This document shows, piece by piece, positions 33,179-39,385 of a stretch of DNA of 39,385 nt. The notes under the pieces are model-generated. The model was given only the letters and a program-made list of their open reading frames with translations, was not told the origin of the DNA and ran no database searches. The stretch's first letter is position 1. Each line of letters begins with the position of its first letter. The stretch is from an uncultured Candidatus Melainabacteria bacterium (GTDB lineage Bacteria > Cyanobacteriota > Vampirovibrionia > Gastranaerophilales > Gastranaerophilaceae). The stretch covers positions 1-39,385 of the forward strand of contig CAKVGS010000018.1 in NCBI GenBank assembly GCA_934747335.1. Reading direction: 5' to 3'. The translations under genes were made by a program, and so were the position numbers.

Positions 33179-33198
33179 TAAATATTGCTCCACTAAGC

Positions 33199-33948
33199 TT
33201 AGTCTAAAATATTTTCTAATCCGTAAACAAATTCTTTGTTTTCATTAACAAATCTAACAGCTCTTAAAACTCCGTCCATATAGCATTCTCTGTTCATTGA
33301 ATCGTGTCGGATTGTTAAGATTTGACCGCTTGCGCCAAACAAAACTTCTTGAGAAGCGATATATCCGGGCATTCTAACAGAATGAATATGAATATTATTG
33401 TAAGAATTAGCACCTCTTGCACCTTTTATGGTTTCAACTTCTTGACAATTTCCTGTTGTAAAATTAGTATTTTCACCTGCCATCATTAAAGCTGTTTTTA
33501 CCGCTGTACCTGATGGTGCGTCCTTCTTTTGATTATGGTGTAATTCAATAATTTCTGCATTATCAAAATATTTAGAGGCCATTTGAGCAAATTTCATCAT
33601 TAAAACTGCACCAGTTGAGAAATTCGGTGCAATTAAACAACCCAAACCTGTTTTTTGAGAAAGGTTCTTCAGTTCTACTATTTCTTCATCTGATAAACCC
33701 GTTGTTCCAATTACTATATTGATACCGTTATTCAAACAGTATAGCGCGTTTTCATAAATTGATTTTGGTTGTGTAAAATCAACTAACACATCAATATTAA
33801 CCGAGCTTTTTGCATCTTTTATAGTTGCAAATTCACCATCTTTAATATCAATTTTTGCGACAAGTGACATGCCATTATTAGCTTCAACAGCCTTAATGAC
33901 TTCTTGTCCCATCTTGCCGTTAGCGCCACATACAGCTACATTAATCAT
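33199..33948 (-). CDS. dapB: 4-hydroxy-tetrahydrodipicolinate reductase DapB
   Basis: DapB reduces 4-hydroxy-tetrahydrodipicolinate in the diaminopimelate/lysine pathway that supplies peptidoglycan. The 249-residue product has the dinucleotide-binding VAVCGANGKMGQEV near residue 4, VDFTQPKSI near 57, GTTGLS near 81, APNFSTGAVLM near 105, the catalytic ELHHNQKKDAPSGTA (about 140-154), and a C-terminal RHDSMNRECYMDGVLRAVRF. It is the first gene of the operon, with AGGAGGG before the ATG and an extended -10 promoter upstream. Confidence 0.95.
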   Translation of the reverse strand: MINVAVCGANGKMGQEVIKAVEANNGMSLVAKIDIKDGEFATIKDAKSSVNIDVLVDFTQPKSIYENALYCLNNGINIVIGTTGLSDEEIVELKNLSQKTGLGCLIAPNFSTGAVLMMKFAQMASKYFDNAEIIELHHNQKKDAPSGTAVKTALMMAGENTNFTTGNCQEVETIKGARGANSYNNIHIHSVRMPGYIASQEVLFGASGQILTIRHDSMNRECYMDGVLRAVRFVNENKEFVYGLENILD

Positions 33949-33972
33949 TAAAACCCTCCTCTAGACAAAACA

Positions 33973-33981
33973 ATTATACCA
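33973..33981 (-). promoter_or_regulatory. Extended -10 promoter of the dapB-fabZ operon
   Basis: TGGTATAAT on the minus strand (33981-33973) is a perfect extended -10 box about 25 bases upstream of the dapB start. The -35 region is weak, as is usual with the TGn extension. No other promoter is obvious within the seven-gene operon. Confidence 0.6.
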
Positions 33982-34030
33982 CAAATATTACAAATGCAAA
34001 AAGTAAAATAAGTTAAAATAAAACAAATTT

Positions 34031-34100
34031 CAACTTCTATGAATAGGGAGGTCGCAGCTGTTAGCGAGGCTATGCCAAACTTTTAAGATTCGGGTGGGTT
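34031..34100. repeat. Dispersed repeat family B, copy 2
   Basis: It aligns with 2047-2116: ATAGGGAGGTCG, AGCTGTT, a diverged middle and CGGGTGGGTT. It lies between the 129-residue gene and the dapB promoter. Confidence 0.7.
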
Positions 34101-34115
34101 TCTGCAAGTTAAAAT

Positions 34116-34505
34116 TTAATATTTAGTTTTATCTAAAAATGTTTTTACTGCATCTGTTAAATTTTCAGGTGTTACAAGTGAAGTTTCTCCGGATTGTTGA
34201 TCTTGTTTCGGCGCGAGAATACTTGCTCTGATTTTGTTATAAATAGTCAAAAATACAAACAACAAGATTGAAGAAACTGCAACTCCGCCCATTGCCATCA
34301 AAAACTTTTTAGCCATTTTTCGTTTGCTAACAGGCTGTTTATATGGAATTGTATCGAGTTGCGGTAGTTCTTCTTGTGCAGCTTGAACATTTTCTTGCGT
34401 TGTTTCAGCAATTGGCATTAAAGCCTCACCGGTAGCTTCTTCTGCTATTACCGGTGAAACTAACATTAATGCTATAACAATTGTAAGAATTTTATTCTTC
34501 AACAT
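34116..34505 (-). CDS. Small exported/membrane protein after RNase E/G, unknown
   Basis: The 129-residue product has a signal peptide (about 1-21, ending VIA), an acidic linker (22-55), a basic stretch KRKMAKKF and one transmembrane helix (about 68-88). A short C-terminal domain ends in DAVKTFLDKTKY. I do not recognise it. Its start overlaps the end of the RNase E/G gene by 14 bases, so translation is probably coupled. In many bacteria RNase E is tethered to the membrane, so a link to the nuclease is possible, but the sequence gives no direct evidence. Confidence 0.75.
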   Translation of the reverse strand: MLKNKILTIVIALMLVSPVIAEEATGEALMPIAETTQENVQAAQEELPQLDTIPYKQPVSKRKMAKKFLMAMGGVAVSSILLFVFLTIYNKIRASILAPKQDQQSGETSLVTPENLTDAVKTFLDKTKY

Positions 34506-36249
34506 TTTTCTTTGTTGTCTTTCTTGTTCTTTTTTGAGAATTCCTGTTAGGTCTTCTTGTTCTTTTTGGTTTTTCTTCCGAAGTTTCTTCAGTTTTAGCG
34601 TCTTCTACTTTTTCAGCAGTAACTTCTGCAACTTTTTCTTCAACTACCTGAGTTTTTTCTTCTGCAGCCGGTTCTTCAGCCTTTTTAGCTGCATCTTCTG
34701 CAATAACCGGCGCAATTTCAGAAGTTTCATTGATTACTGTTTGAGCAATATTTTCAGCCTTAATTTCAGTTTCTTTGACCTTACGTCTACCTCTACCGCG
34801 AGATTTTTTAACCTCTTTTTCTTGTTTAATTTCTTGAACTTCAACTTGAGCCTCAACGGAAGGATTTTCGGTAATTGGTTCAAGTTTTTCTTCTTGAACT
34901 ACTGTTTCCTTAATTTCTTCTTGCGGTTTATTATTAAATTTATTATTGTTATTAAATTTCTTTTTACCGCCCATTGGAAGTTTTAACTTAGCTGCCTTAG
35001 CTCTGTATTCGCCTTCTGAAGTAGCTGATGCGAATTTGATATCTTCCATAATATATCCGTTACCTTGGCAGTGCGGACAACGTTTTGCAAAAATTTCACT
35101 GATCGCTTGACCTTGTCTGTGTCTTGTCATTTCAACAAGTCCTAAATCAGAAAGTTGACCGACTTGAGGCTTAGCTTTATCTGCTTCTACAGCCAATTCT
35201 AATTCTTCCATCATAGCGAGTTTATCAACACGGTTTGTCATATCAATAAAGTCAATGATAATCATACCACCGATGTTTCTAAGTCTTAATTGACGCGCGA
35301 TTTCGTGAACTGCTTCAATATTTGTTTTAAGAATTGTTTCATCTTGAGTTGCTGAATTTGTAAATTTACCACTGTTAACATCAATTACAGTAAGTGCTTC
35401 CGTAGTTTGGATAAATAAATAACCGCCTGATGGCAAATTAACTTTCATTTGTAAAGCTGCTTTGATTTCTTTATGAATATCCATTGCAACAAGCAAAGGT
35501 TCAGAGCCTTTGTATAAAGTAACATTGATGTTTTTGTTCATGTGCCAGTTTTGAAGAATGTTTTGAACTCTATTTAATGCAAATGCCGTATCAACAACAA
35601 TTTCTTGAGTTTCTTCATTGCAAGCTTCTCTTATTACTCTGTAAAGCAAATCTTGGTCACGGTACAACAAACTTGGAGGTGTCATACTTTCTGCTGACGT
35701 AATAATATTATTCCATTTTTCCAAAAGAATTTCTAAATCTTCTTGAATATCAGCTTCGGTTTGACCTTCAGCCTCTGTTCTAACAATAACGCCCACTCCA
35801 ACAGGTTTTAGTAAGTTTACAATTGATTTTAATCTAGCTCTTTCTTTAGCAGAAGTAATTTTTTTACTTACGTTAATCCCTGCTTCATTTGGCATCAATA
35901 CCAAAAATCTTCCCGGAAGTGAAATTTCGGTCGTAACTCTAGGACCTTTGTGTCCAACAGGTTCTTTTACAACTTGAACAACAATTTTTTGTTTTGGTTT
36001 AAGTTTGTCTTGCAATGCGCCTTTTCCCATAACATCTTGTGCGTGCAAGAAGCCCATCTTGTCAGAACCTACGTTTACAAACGCAGCTTCTATTGACGGT
36101 AAAATATTTTCAACTTGTGCAAGGTAAACATCACCTAAGATAATTTCACCTCTATGCACATAAAATTCTGCAACTTTTCCTTTTTCAATAACCGCAGCGA
36201 TATTATCACGCTCAGCTATTATAATTTTGTTAGCGATTGAATCTTTCAT
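34492..36249 (-). CDS. rng: Ribonuclease E/G
   Basis: The enzyme is an endonuclease of mRNA decay and rRNA/tRNA processing. The 585-residue product has an S1 domain (about 35-120, with GDVYLAQVENILPSIEAAFV), the 5'-sensor region, and the DNase I-like catalytic part with metal-binding Asp residues in TVIDVNSGKFT and MIIIDFIDMTNR. The Zn-link CPHCQGNGY lies near 385. After about 400 comes a low-complexity tail with basic clusters (KKSRGRGRRKVK; KRTRRPNRNSQKRTRKTTKK), probably for RNA or partner binding. The short tail fits RNase G or cyanobacterial RNase E better than E. coli RNase E. A leader of about 370 bases precedes it. Confidence 0.93.
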   Translation of the reverse strand: MKDSIANKIIIAERDNIAAVIEKGKVAEFYVHRGEIILGDVYLAQVENILPSIEAAFVNVGSDKMGFLHAQDVMGKGALQDKLKPKQKIVVQVVKEPVGHKGPRVTTEISLPGRFLVLMPNEAGINVSKKITSAKERARLKSIVNLLKPVGVGVIVRTEAEGQTEADIQEDLEILLEKWNNIITSAESMTPPSLLYRDQDLLYRVIREACNEETQEIVVDTAFALNRVQNILQNWHMNKNINVTLYKGSEPLLVAMDIHKEIKAALQMKVNLPSGGYLFIQTTEALTVIDVNSGKFTNSATQDETILKTNIEAVHEIARQLRLRNIGGMIIIDFIDMTNRVDKLAMMEELELAVEADKAKPQVGQLSDLGLVEMTRHRQGQAISEIFAKRCPHCQGNGYIMEDIKFASATSEGEYRAKAAKLKLPMGGKKKFNNNNKFNNKPQEEIKETVVQEEKLEPITENPSVEAQVEVQEIKQEKEVKKSRGRGRRKVKETEIKAENIAQTVINETSEIAPVIAEDAAKKAEEPAAEEKTQVVEEKVAEVTAEKVEDAKTEETSEEKPKRTRRPNRNSQKRTRKTTKKNVEE

Positions 36250-36622
36250 TCTTTTAAATCCTTTACAATTCTTTTAAGTGGATATGTTGATAAGTGGAAA
36301 AGTTTGTTTAATCGGATTAATCCGATATTTAGGATAAATTTTATTAAAATGAACTTTTCAACCTTTCAACTATTTAACTTTGCTTAATTTCTAAGCATAT
36401 TCTACATCTCGTCGAGGTTTTTGTCTAAAAGCTTTTTAATATCTCGCTCTTCATTACAAGTTTCATAAAATTATCCGCTATTATTGCGTGAATTAGAATC
36501 TTGTTTTTAGACATATAAACAGATATTTTTCTTCAAGTTTATGTATTTGATAGATTATCTATTGTTTTTTGAAACCTTTTTTGTTTTTCTTCGTGATTAA
36601 TTTCCAGCGGAAGATAAAACCT
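36250..36622 (-). promoter_or_regulatory. Predicted long 5' leader of RNase E/G mRNA
   Basis: From the promoter at 36630-36658 the transcript would begin near 36622 and run about 370 bases before the ATG at 36249. The leader is A/U-rich and contains a perfect 16-bp palindrome ATCGGATTAATCCGAT (36311-36326). No protein gene is visible in it. RNase E mRNAs of E. coli and cyanobacteria have long leaders used for autoregulation, so a similar role is plausible. It accounts for most of the gene-free stretch 36250-36747. Confidence 0.5.
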
Positions 36623-36629
36623 CTTTTTT

Positions 36630-36658
36630 ATCATACTAAAATTTTTTAAAATTGTAAA
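36630..36658 (-). promoter_or_regulatory. Sigma-70-type promoter of RNase E/G
   Basis: On the minus strand TTTACA (36658-36653), a 17-base spacer and TATGAT (36635-36630) form a good match to the consensus with ideal spacing. A TGTAACAAAA motif (36664-36673) lies just upstream, between this promoter and the divergent one at 36695. Confidence 0.65.
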
Positions 36659-36694
36659 GAGAGTGTAACAAAAGATATATAACAAAAAATATTT

Positions 36695-36723
36695 TTAGCA
36701 GTTTTTTGTTAATATGGTATTAA
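36695..36723 (+). promoter_or_regulatory. Promoter of the lipoprotein gene
   Basis: TTAGCA (36695-36700), 17 bases and TATTAA (36718-36723), the latter preceded by TGG (extended -10). The leader to ATG 36748 is about 18 bases and holds the GAAAGGA ribosome site. Confidence 0.6.
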
Positions 36724-36747
36724 AAGGTATAGAAAGGAATTAATCAG

Positions 36748-37347
36748 ATGAAAATTTTAAAAACACTTGCTGTTGCAACTCCATTGGCAATTTCAGCTCT
36801 TGCTATAACAGGATGTCATTCAAACGATAACAACAAAGTATCCCAATCTGTTTCTAAAGATTACAGTTCTATGCCTATCGAACAAAAATATAACGCCAAA
36901 TCTGAAGAAAAAATAGACAACAATACGCCAAATTTACCAAGACGCGTTAATTCCGACATTATACAATACAGAAATTTATCAGGAAAGCTTGTTGACGTAA
37001 AAATTGTTGATGATGCAACAATTTCACTTTACAGCGCAATCCATAAACATTCGACTAAGAATTCTCCTGAAATAAAAGACATTGGAGGCTTTTATGCCGA
37101 TGTAGAATCAAATATTAGCAAAGCTCAATATGATGAGTCCGACAACATGACTGCGCAAGGCAGTATTTATGAGCTGAACGGTCAGAATGTAGTAGCACTA
37201 AGACATTTGCAATGTTCTACAATGTTTAATAAATTGTTTGATATTTTTACATCACCAAAGAGTGAAGGTGGTGAAAATATAACAGTTAATGAGTATACTA
37301 AAATGATGGATGCTTGGTCGTCAACAGGGATTAGAAATAATCGTTAA
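36748..37347 (+). CDS. Predicted lipoprotein, unknown
   Basis: The 199-residue product has a lipoprotein signal peptide: positively charged start, hydrophobic core and lipobox ITGC with Cys23. A Ser/Asn/Lys-rich linker follows (24-70). A domain of about 125 residues then begins near IIQYRNLSGKLVDVKIVDDA, with alternating beta-like stretches (GSIYELNGQNVVALRHLQCS) and a helical end (FNKLFDIF...EYTKMMDAWSS). It should be anchored in the envelope. I do not recognise the domain. It is transcribed alone; repeat element D lies 20 bases after its stop. Confidence 0.82.
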   Translation: MKILKTLAVATPLAISALAITGCHSNDNNKVSQSVSKDYSSMPIEQKYNAKSEEKIDNNTPNLPRRVNSDIIQYRNLSGKLVDVKIVDDATISLYSAIHKHSTKNSPEIKDIGGFYADVESNISKAQYDESDNMTAQGSIYELNGQNVVALRHLQCSTMFNKLFDIFTSPKSEGGENITVNEYTKMMDAWSSTGIRNNR

Positions 37348-37367
37348 TCAATTATCATAGATAAACA

Positions 37368-37472
37368 TAAATGGTGCAAAAAATTGCACCCTACAATTAA
37401 CAAAGAAATATATGTTCAATTTTGAACGTATTTTATTCAAGAAACGTAGGGTGCAATTTTTTGCACCATTTA
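37368..37472. repeat. REPIN-like inverted element D
   Basis: Two perfect 27-bp inverted arms (37368-37394 and 37446-37472) surround a 51-bp centre. Each arm is itself a hairpin (GGTGCAA/TTGCACC), and the centre holds a third (GTTCAA/TTGAAC). This two-hairpin-in-inverted-orientation design is that of REPINs. With the sigma-28 promoter it accounts for the gene-free stretch 37348-37800. Confidence 0.92.
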
Positions 37473-37644
37473 CATTTTTTCGGAGAGAAAAATGTTCGCT
37501 TTTACCACCCTACTTGCTAAAAAAGTAATAAAACTTAATAAAACAAAACGTTTATATTAAGTTTTGTAAACAAGAGTTTTTTGTAATATGATTATATTTT
37601 GGCGATTTTTGCTAATTTTTTCACAGGCTTAACATTCAAAACCC

Positions 37645-37671
37645 TAAAGTTTTTTGAAAATATGCCGATAA
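37645..37671 (+). promoter_or_regulatory. Sigma-28 (FliA)-type promoter of the EF-hand gene, perfect match
   Basis: TAAAGTTT (37645-37652), exactly 11 bases and GCCGATAA (37664-37671) match the FliA consensus at all 16 positions. CCC precedes the -35 box as at 1728. The leader to ATG 37801 would be about 120 bases, longer than at the two sister genes. Confidence 0.82.
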
Positions 37672-37800
37672 AATAAATATCGAATTGCAAAATACTAATT
37701 TACATTCAAACAATTATATATATTAATTAATTTAGTGTGTATAGTACGATTTGCATTCTAATACCAAATAAAGAACTCAACTAAATGAAAGGAGCACAGT

Positions 37801-38685
37801 ATGAAAGTAGATGGAACAGGCACTAATAGGCAAGAAGCTTATACACAAAATATCTCTACTAAAGTAGGGTCTGACAGTAAAGAATATAGCATTTTTGATA
37901 TAGATAAGGATGGAACTGTGTCTGTTGAAGAACAGATAAATTATATGCAAAAAAATGCTACAGTAGAAAATGAAATAATAAAAAAAGCCGTCGATCTAGG
38001 ATTTAACTTAAAAAGCGCCATTGATGATCTTAGTCATTACTTAGAGTCTGAAACACGTATTGACAAGGTAGCGCGCTTAATAGAACGCTCTATAACTGTT
38101 ATTGGAGCAAGAGCAGAAAGATATTTAAAACAGATTCCAGATCTTGATAAAAAAGAGGGAAACTTAAATGAGTATGTTAATATGCAGTTTATAATACCTG
38201 ATAAAGAAAATAAAACTGCTCTTGAGTCAACAATGTCAAAACAACTAGCAGAACTTAATTCTTTACTTCAAAATGAAGTAGATGAAACACCTACATCAAA
38301 AGAGTCAGAAAAAACTCAAATTACAGAAGAGCAAGCTCAAAAAAACAAAGAAATTTATTCAAAATATGACAATAATAATGGAAAAATTACAAGAGAAGGC
38401 TTAGAAGAATTAGTTGACGATTTAATTAAGCCAACAGGATTTTTTGATAAATTTGAACATGCAAGAGTTAGCATTTTAAGAGATTTATCAATATATATTG
38501 ATGATGATTGGACAAGTAGTTTTGAAGAAATAAAAGAGGACATAGTTAGCTCAATGGCACTTCAACGTTATGCTGCAGCATATGGAGCAGAAGCAGAAGG
38601 AAATAAACCGATAGATATAGGAAATTATGGTGGCACTAAAGTCAATAAAATGATAAATAAAATCAAGAAAAAGTTGGGAGATTAA
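37801..38685 (+). CDS. EF-hand protein under a sigma-28-type promoter, unknown
   Basis: The 294-residue product has no Sec signal peptide; its first 30 residues are rich in T, N, Q, S. Residues 33-44 (DIDKDGTVSVEE) are a canonical EF-hand calcium loop with Asp at 1, 3 and 5, Gly at 6 and Glu at 12. A second, irregular loop follows near 189-203 (YDNNNGKITREGLEE), one residue short. The rest is helical and charged, with coiled-coil potential at about 50-115 and 140-165. EF-hand pairs usually act together; here they are 150 residues apart. AAAGGAG lies before the ATG. The family is unknown to me. It is one of three sigma-28-type genes in the window. Confidence 0.85.
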   Translation: MKVDGTGTNRQEAYTQNISTKVGSDSKEYSIFDIDKDGTVSVEEQINYMQKNATVENEIIKKAVDLGFNLKSAIDDLSHYLESETRIDKVARLIERSITVIGARAERYLKQIPDLDKKEGNLNEYVNMQFIIPDKENKTALESTMSKQLAELNSLLQNEVDETPTSKESEKTQITEEQAQKNKEIYSKYDNNNGKITREGLEELVDDLIKPTGFFDKFEHARVSILRDLSIYIDDDWTSSFEEIKEDIVSSMALQRYAAAYGAEAEGNKPIDIGNYGGTKVNKMINKIKKKLGD

Positions 38686-38746
38686 AAAATTTAGAACGTA
38701 GAGATACTTCTAGTAACTTTTAACAAAACTCAACACAAAGCAGAAT

Positions 38747-38780
38747 GTAGGGTGGGAAAAGCGTGAGCGGTTCCCACCTT
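38747..38780. terminator. Hairpin E between convergent genes
   Basis: GGTGGGAA (38751-38758) pairs with TTCCCACC (38771-38778), followed by TTTTAT. The leading GTAGGGTG is shared with the arms of element D. It may serve as a weak terminator for the EF-hand gene or be a repeat remnant. Confidence 0.55.
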
Positions 38781-38783
38781 TTA

Positions 38784-39209
38784 TCACAACTCTTTCAAAT
38801 TTTCATCCAAGAAGTGAAGTCTTGTAATATCAAACAATTTTTCGGAATTCACAAGCTGCATCAAGCTATCTGCTCTCAAAGCCGGAATGTCAGAGCCTTG
38901 TCCTGTTTTTAGGAATATATAAAGACTACCTTCGTCAAACTTGTAAGTTCCCACTGACTTTTTGAAATCAGTAGTTTTTTCAACTCCTTTTTTATTTTTC
39001 TTTGAAATTAAAATCTCAGGTGAAGTTAGCACTCTTTCAACATCCTTTTTAAATTCCTCAAAATCATAGTTCTCGTTAGATTTACAATAAGGTGTTATAC
39101 AATATTCCGCCCACTGAGCAGCTATATCAACTGCCGTTGTGTATCTTTCAACCCTTTTAACATCAACAATTTTTGCACCGTCAGGGAGTTTTGGATTAAT
39201 AATATCCAT
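38784..39209 (-). CDS. Unknown 141-aa protein
   Basis: The 141-residue product is soluble and of mixed helix and strand, with no signal peptide. Visible pieces are a helical DIAAQWAEYCITPYCKSNENYDF (two Cys; quoted in part as QWAEYCITPYCK, about 32-43), a strand pair near GTYKFDEGSLYIFLKTGQG (about 87-105), and a C-terminal helix-loop (SLMQLVNSEKLFDITRLHFL). I do not recognise it. The ATG at 39209 has no strong ribosome site; TAAGAT lies 5 bases upstream, and a TATAAT lies further upstream. It is convergent with the EF-hand gene and divergent from the response regulator. Confidence 0.7.
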   Translation of the reverse strand: MDIINPKLPDGAKIVDVKRVERYTTAVDIAAQWAEYCITPYCKSNENYDFEEFKKDVERVLTSPEILISKKNKKGVEKTTDFKKSVGTYKFDEGSLYIFLKTGQGSDIPALRADSLMQLVNSEKLFDITRLHFLDENLKEL

Positions 39210-39277
39210 AACTTATCTTAGAAATTTAGATGGAAAGCATTATATTAAAGTGGCTAGAAAAAGAAGAGGTGGAAATT

Positions 39278-39385
39278 TTGATTTATGATATATTAGTTGT
39301 GGAAGATGATGAGGATATAATAAAATTATTAAAAATATATTTAGAAGGCGATGGCTATAGAGTTATAAGTGCTGAAAATGGAATT
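39278..39385 (+). CDS. Response regulator receiver domain (start only, cut by window end)
   Basis: Only the first 36 codons are present. They read ILVVEDDEDIIKLLKIYLE followed by GDGYRVISAENG, the beta1-alpha1-beta2 start of a receiver domain with its acidic metal-binding pair (DD). I prefer the TTG at 39278, which has GAGGTGG 5 bases upstream and gives the usual short N-terminus. An in-frame ATG at 39230 would add 16 residues and has no clear ribosome site. The output domain and any partner kinase lie beyond the window. Confidence 0.85.
   Translation, partial: MIYDILVVEDDEDIIKLLKIYLEGDGYRVISAENGI

Overview
The window looks like chromosome of a low-GC, Gram-negative bacterium, most probably an uncultured non-photosynthetic relative of Cyanobacteria (Melainabacteria / Gastranaerophilales type). 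This is inferred from AT-rich codon use, an outer membrane with lipid A genes (lpxD, lpxC, fabZ, a heptose adenylyltransferase gene), TolC-type exporters, a short RNase E/G with a basic tail, and no photosynthesis or phage genes. No marker gene in the window proves the lineage.

Layout. 1-2250: a 502-residue exported-looking protein (minus strand) bracketed by palindromic repeats. 2304-3116: rsmI. 3217-8904: a tripartite RND efflux operon (outer-membrane factor, pump, adaptor; minus). 9002-11898: proS-wecB (minus). 12045-14755: a TolC-like protein and a MacA-like adaptor (plus), ended by a strong terminator. 14817-17298: a membrane-anchored repeat protein and mutL (minus). 17349-19588: a GNAT acetyltransferase convergent with a U32 peptidase-family protein. 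19682-22272: tRNA-Cys, dnaA and a TPR-like protein (plus). 22306-26653: a degenerate GGDEF protein, a lipoyl-type ligase/transferase, a dGTPase-like HD protein and three small exported proteins (minus). 27236-28693: a YD/RHS-like repeat protein (plus). 28954-33948: a seven-gene operon dapB-asd-orf61-rfaE2-lpxD-lpxC-fabZ (minus). 34116-36249: RNase E/G and a small membrane protein (minus). 36748-38685: a lipoprotein and an EF-hand protein (plus). The end holds an unknown protein and the start of a response regulator.

The most interesting signal is regulatory. Three uncharacterised genes far apart (502-aa protein, YD-repeat protein, EF-hand protein) each carry an almost exact sigma-28 (FliA) promoter, TAAAGTTT-N11-GCCGATAA, with exactly 11 bases between the boxes every time. 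None of the three proteins has a Sec signal peptide, and each gene is bracketed by dispersed palindromic repeats. All four copies of the main repeat family lie around two of them. I infer a sigma-28 regulon of novel, possibly flagellar/type-III-exported proteins carried in repeat-bounded cassettes. One has a 22-copy GTA microsatellite just upstream of its promoter.

Other notable points: three genes start exactly 6 bases after a -10 box without a Shine-Dalgarno (probable leaderless mRNAs); a recurring TTGTAACAA motif in promoter regions; a predicted leader of about 370 nt on the RNase E/G mRNA; an RND pump lacking two classical proton-relay residues; a GGDEF protein with a lost active-site motif but an intact I-site; and a DnaA with an altered DNA-recognition motif. 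Housekeeping genes are intact. No CRISPR array, insertion-sequence transposase, rRNA or recognisable prophage is visible.
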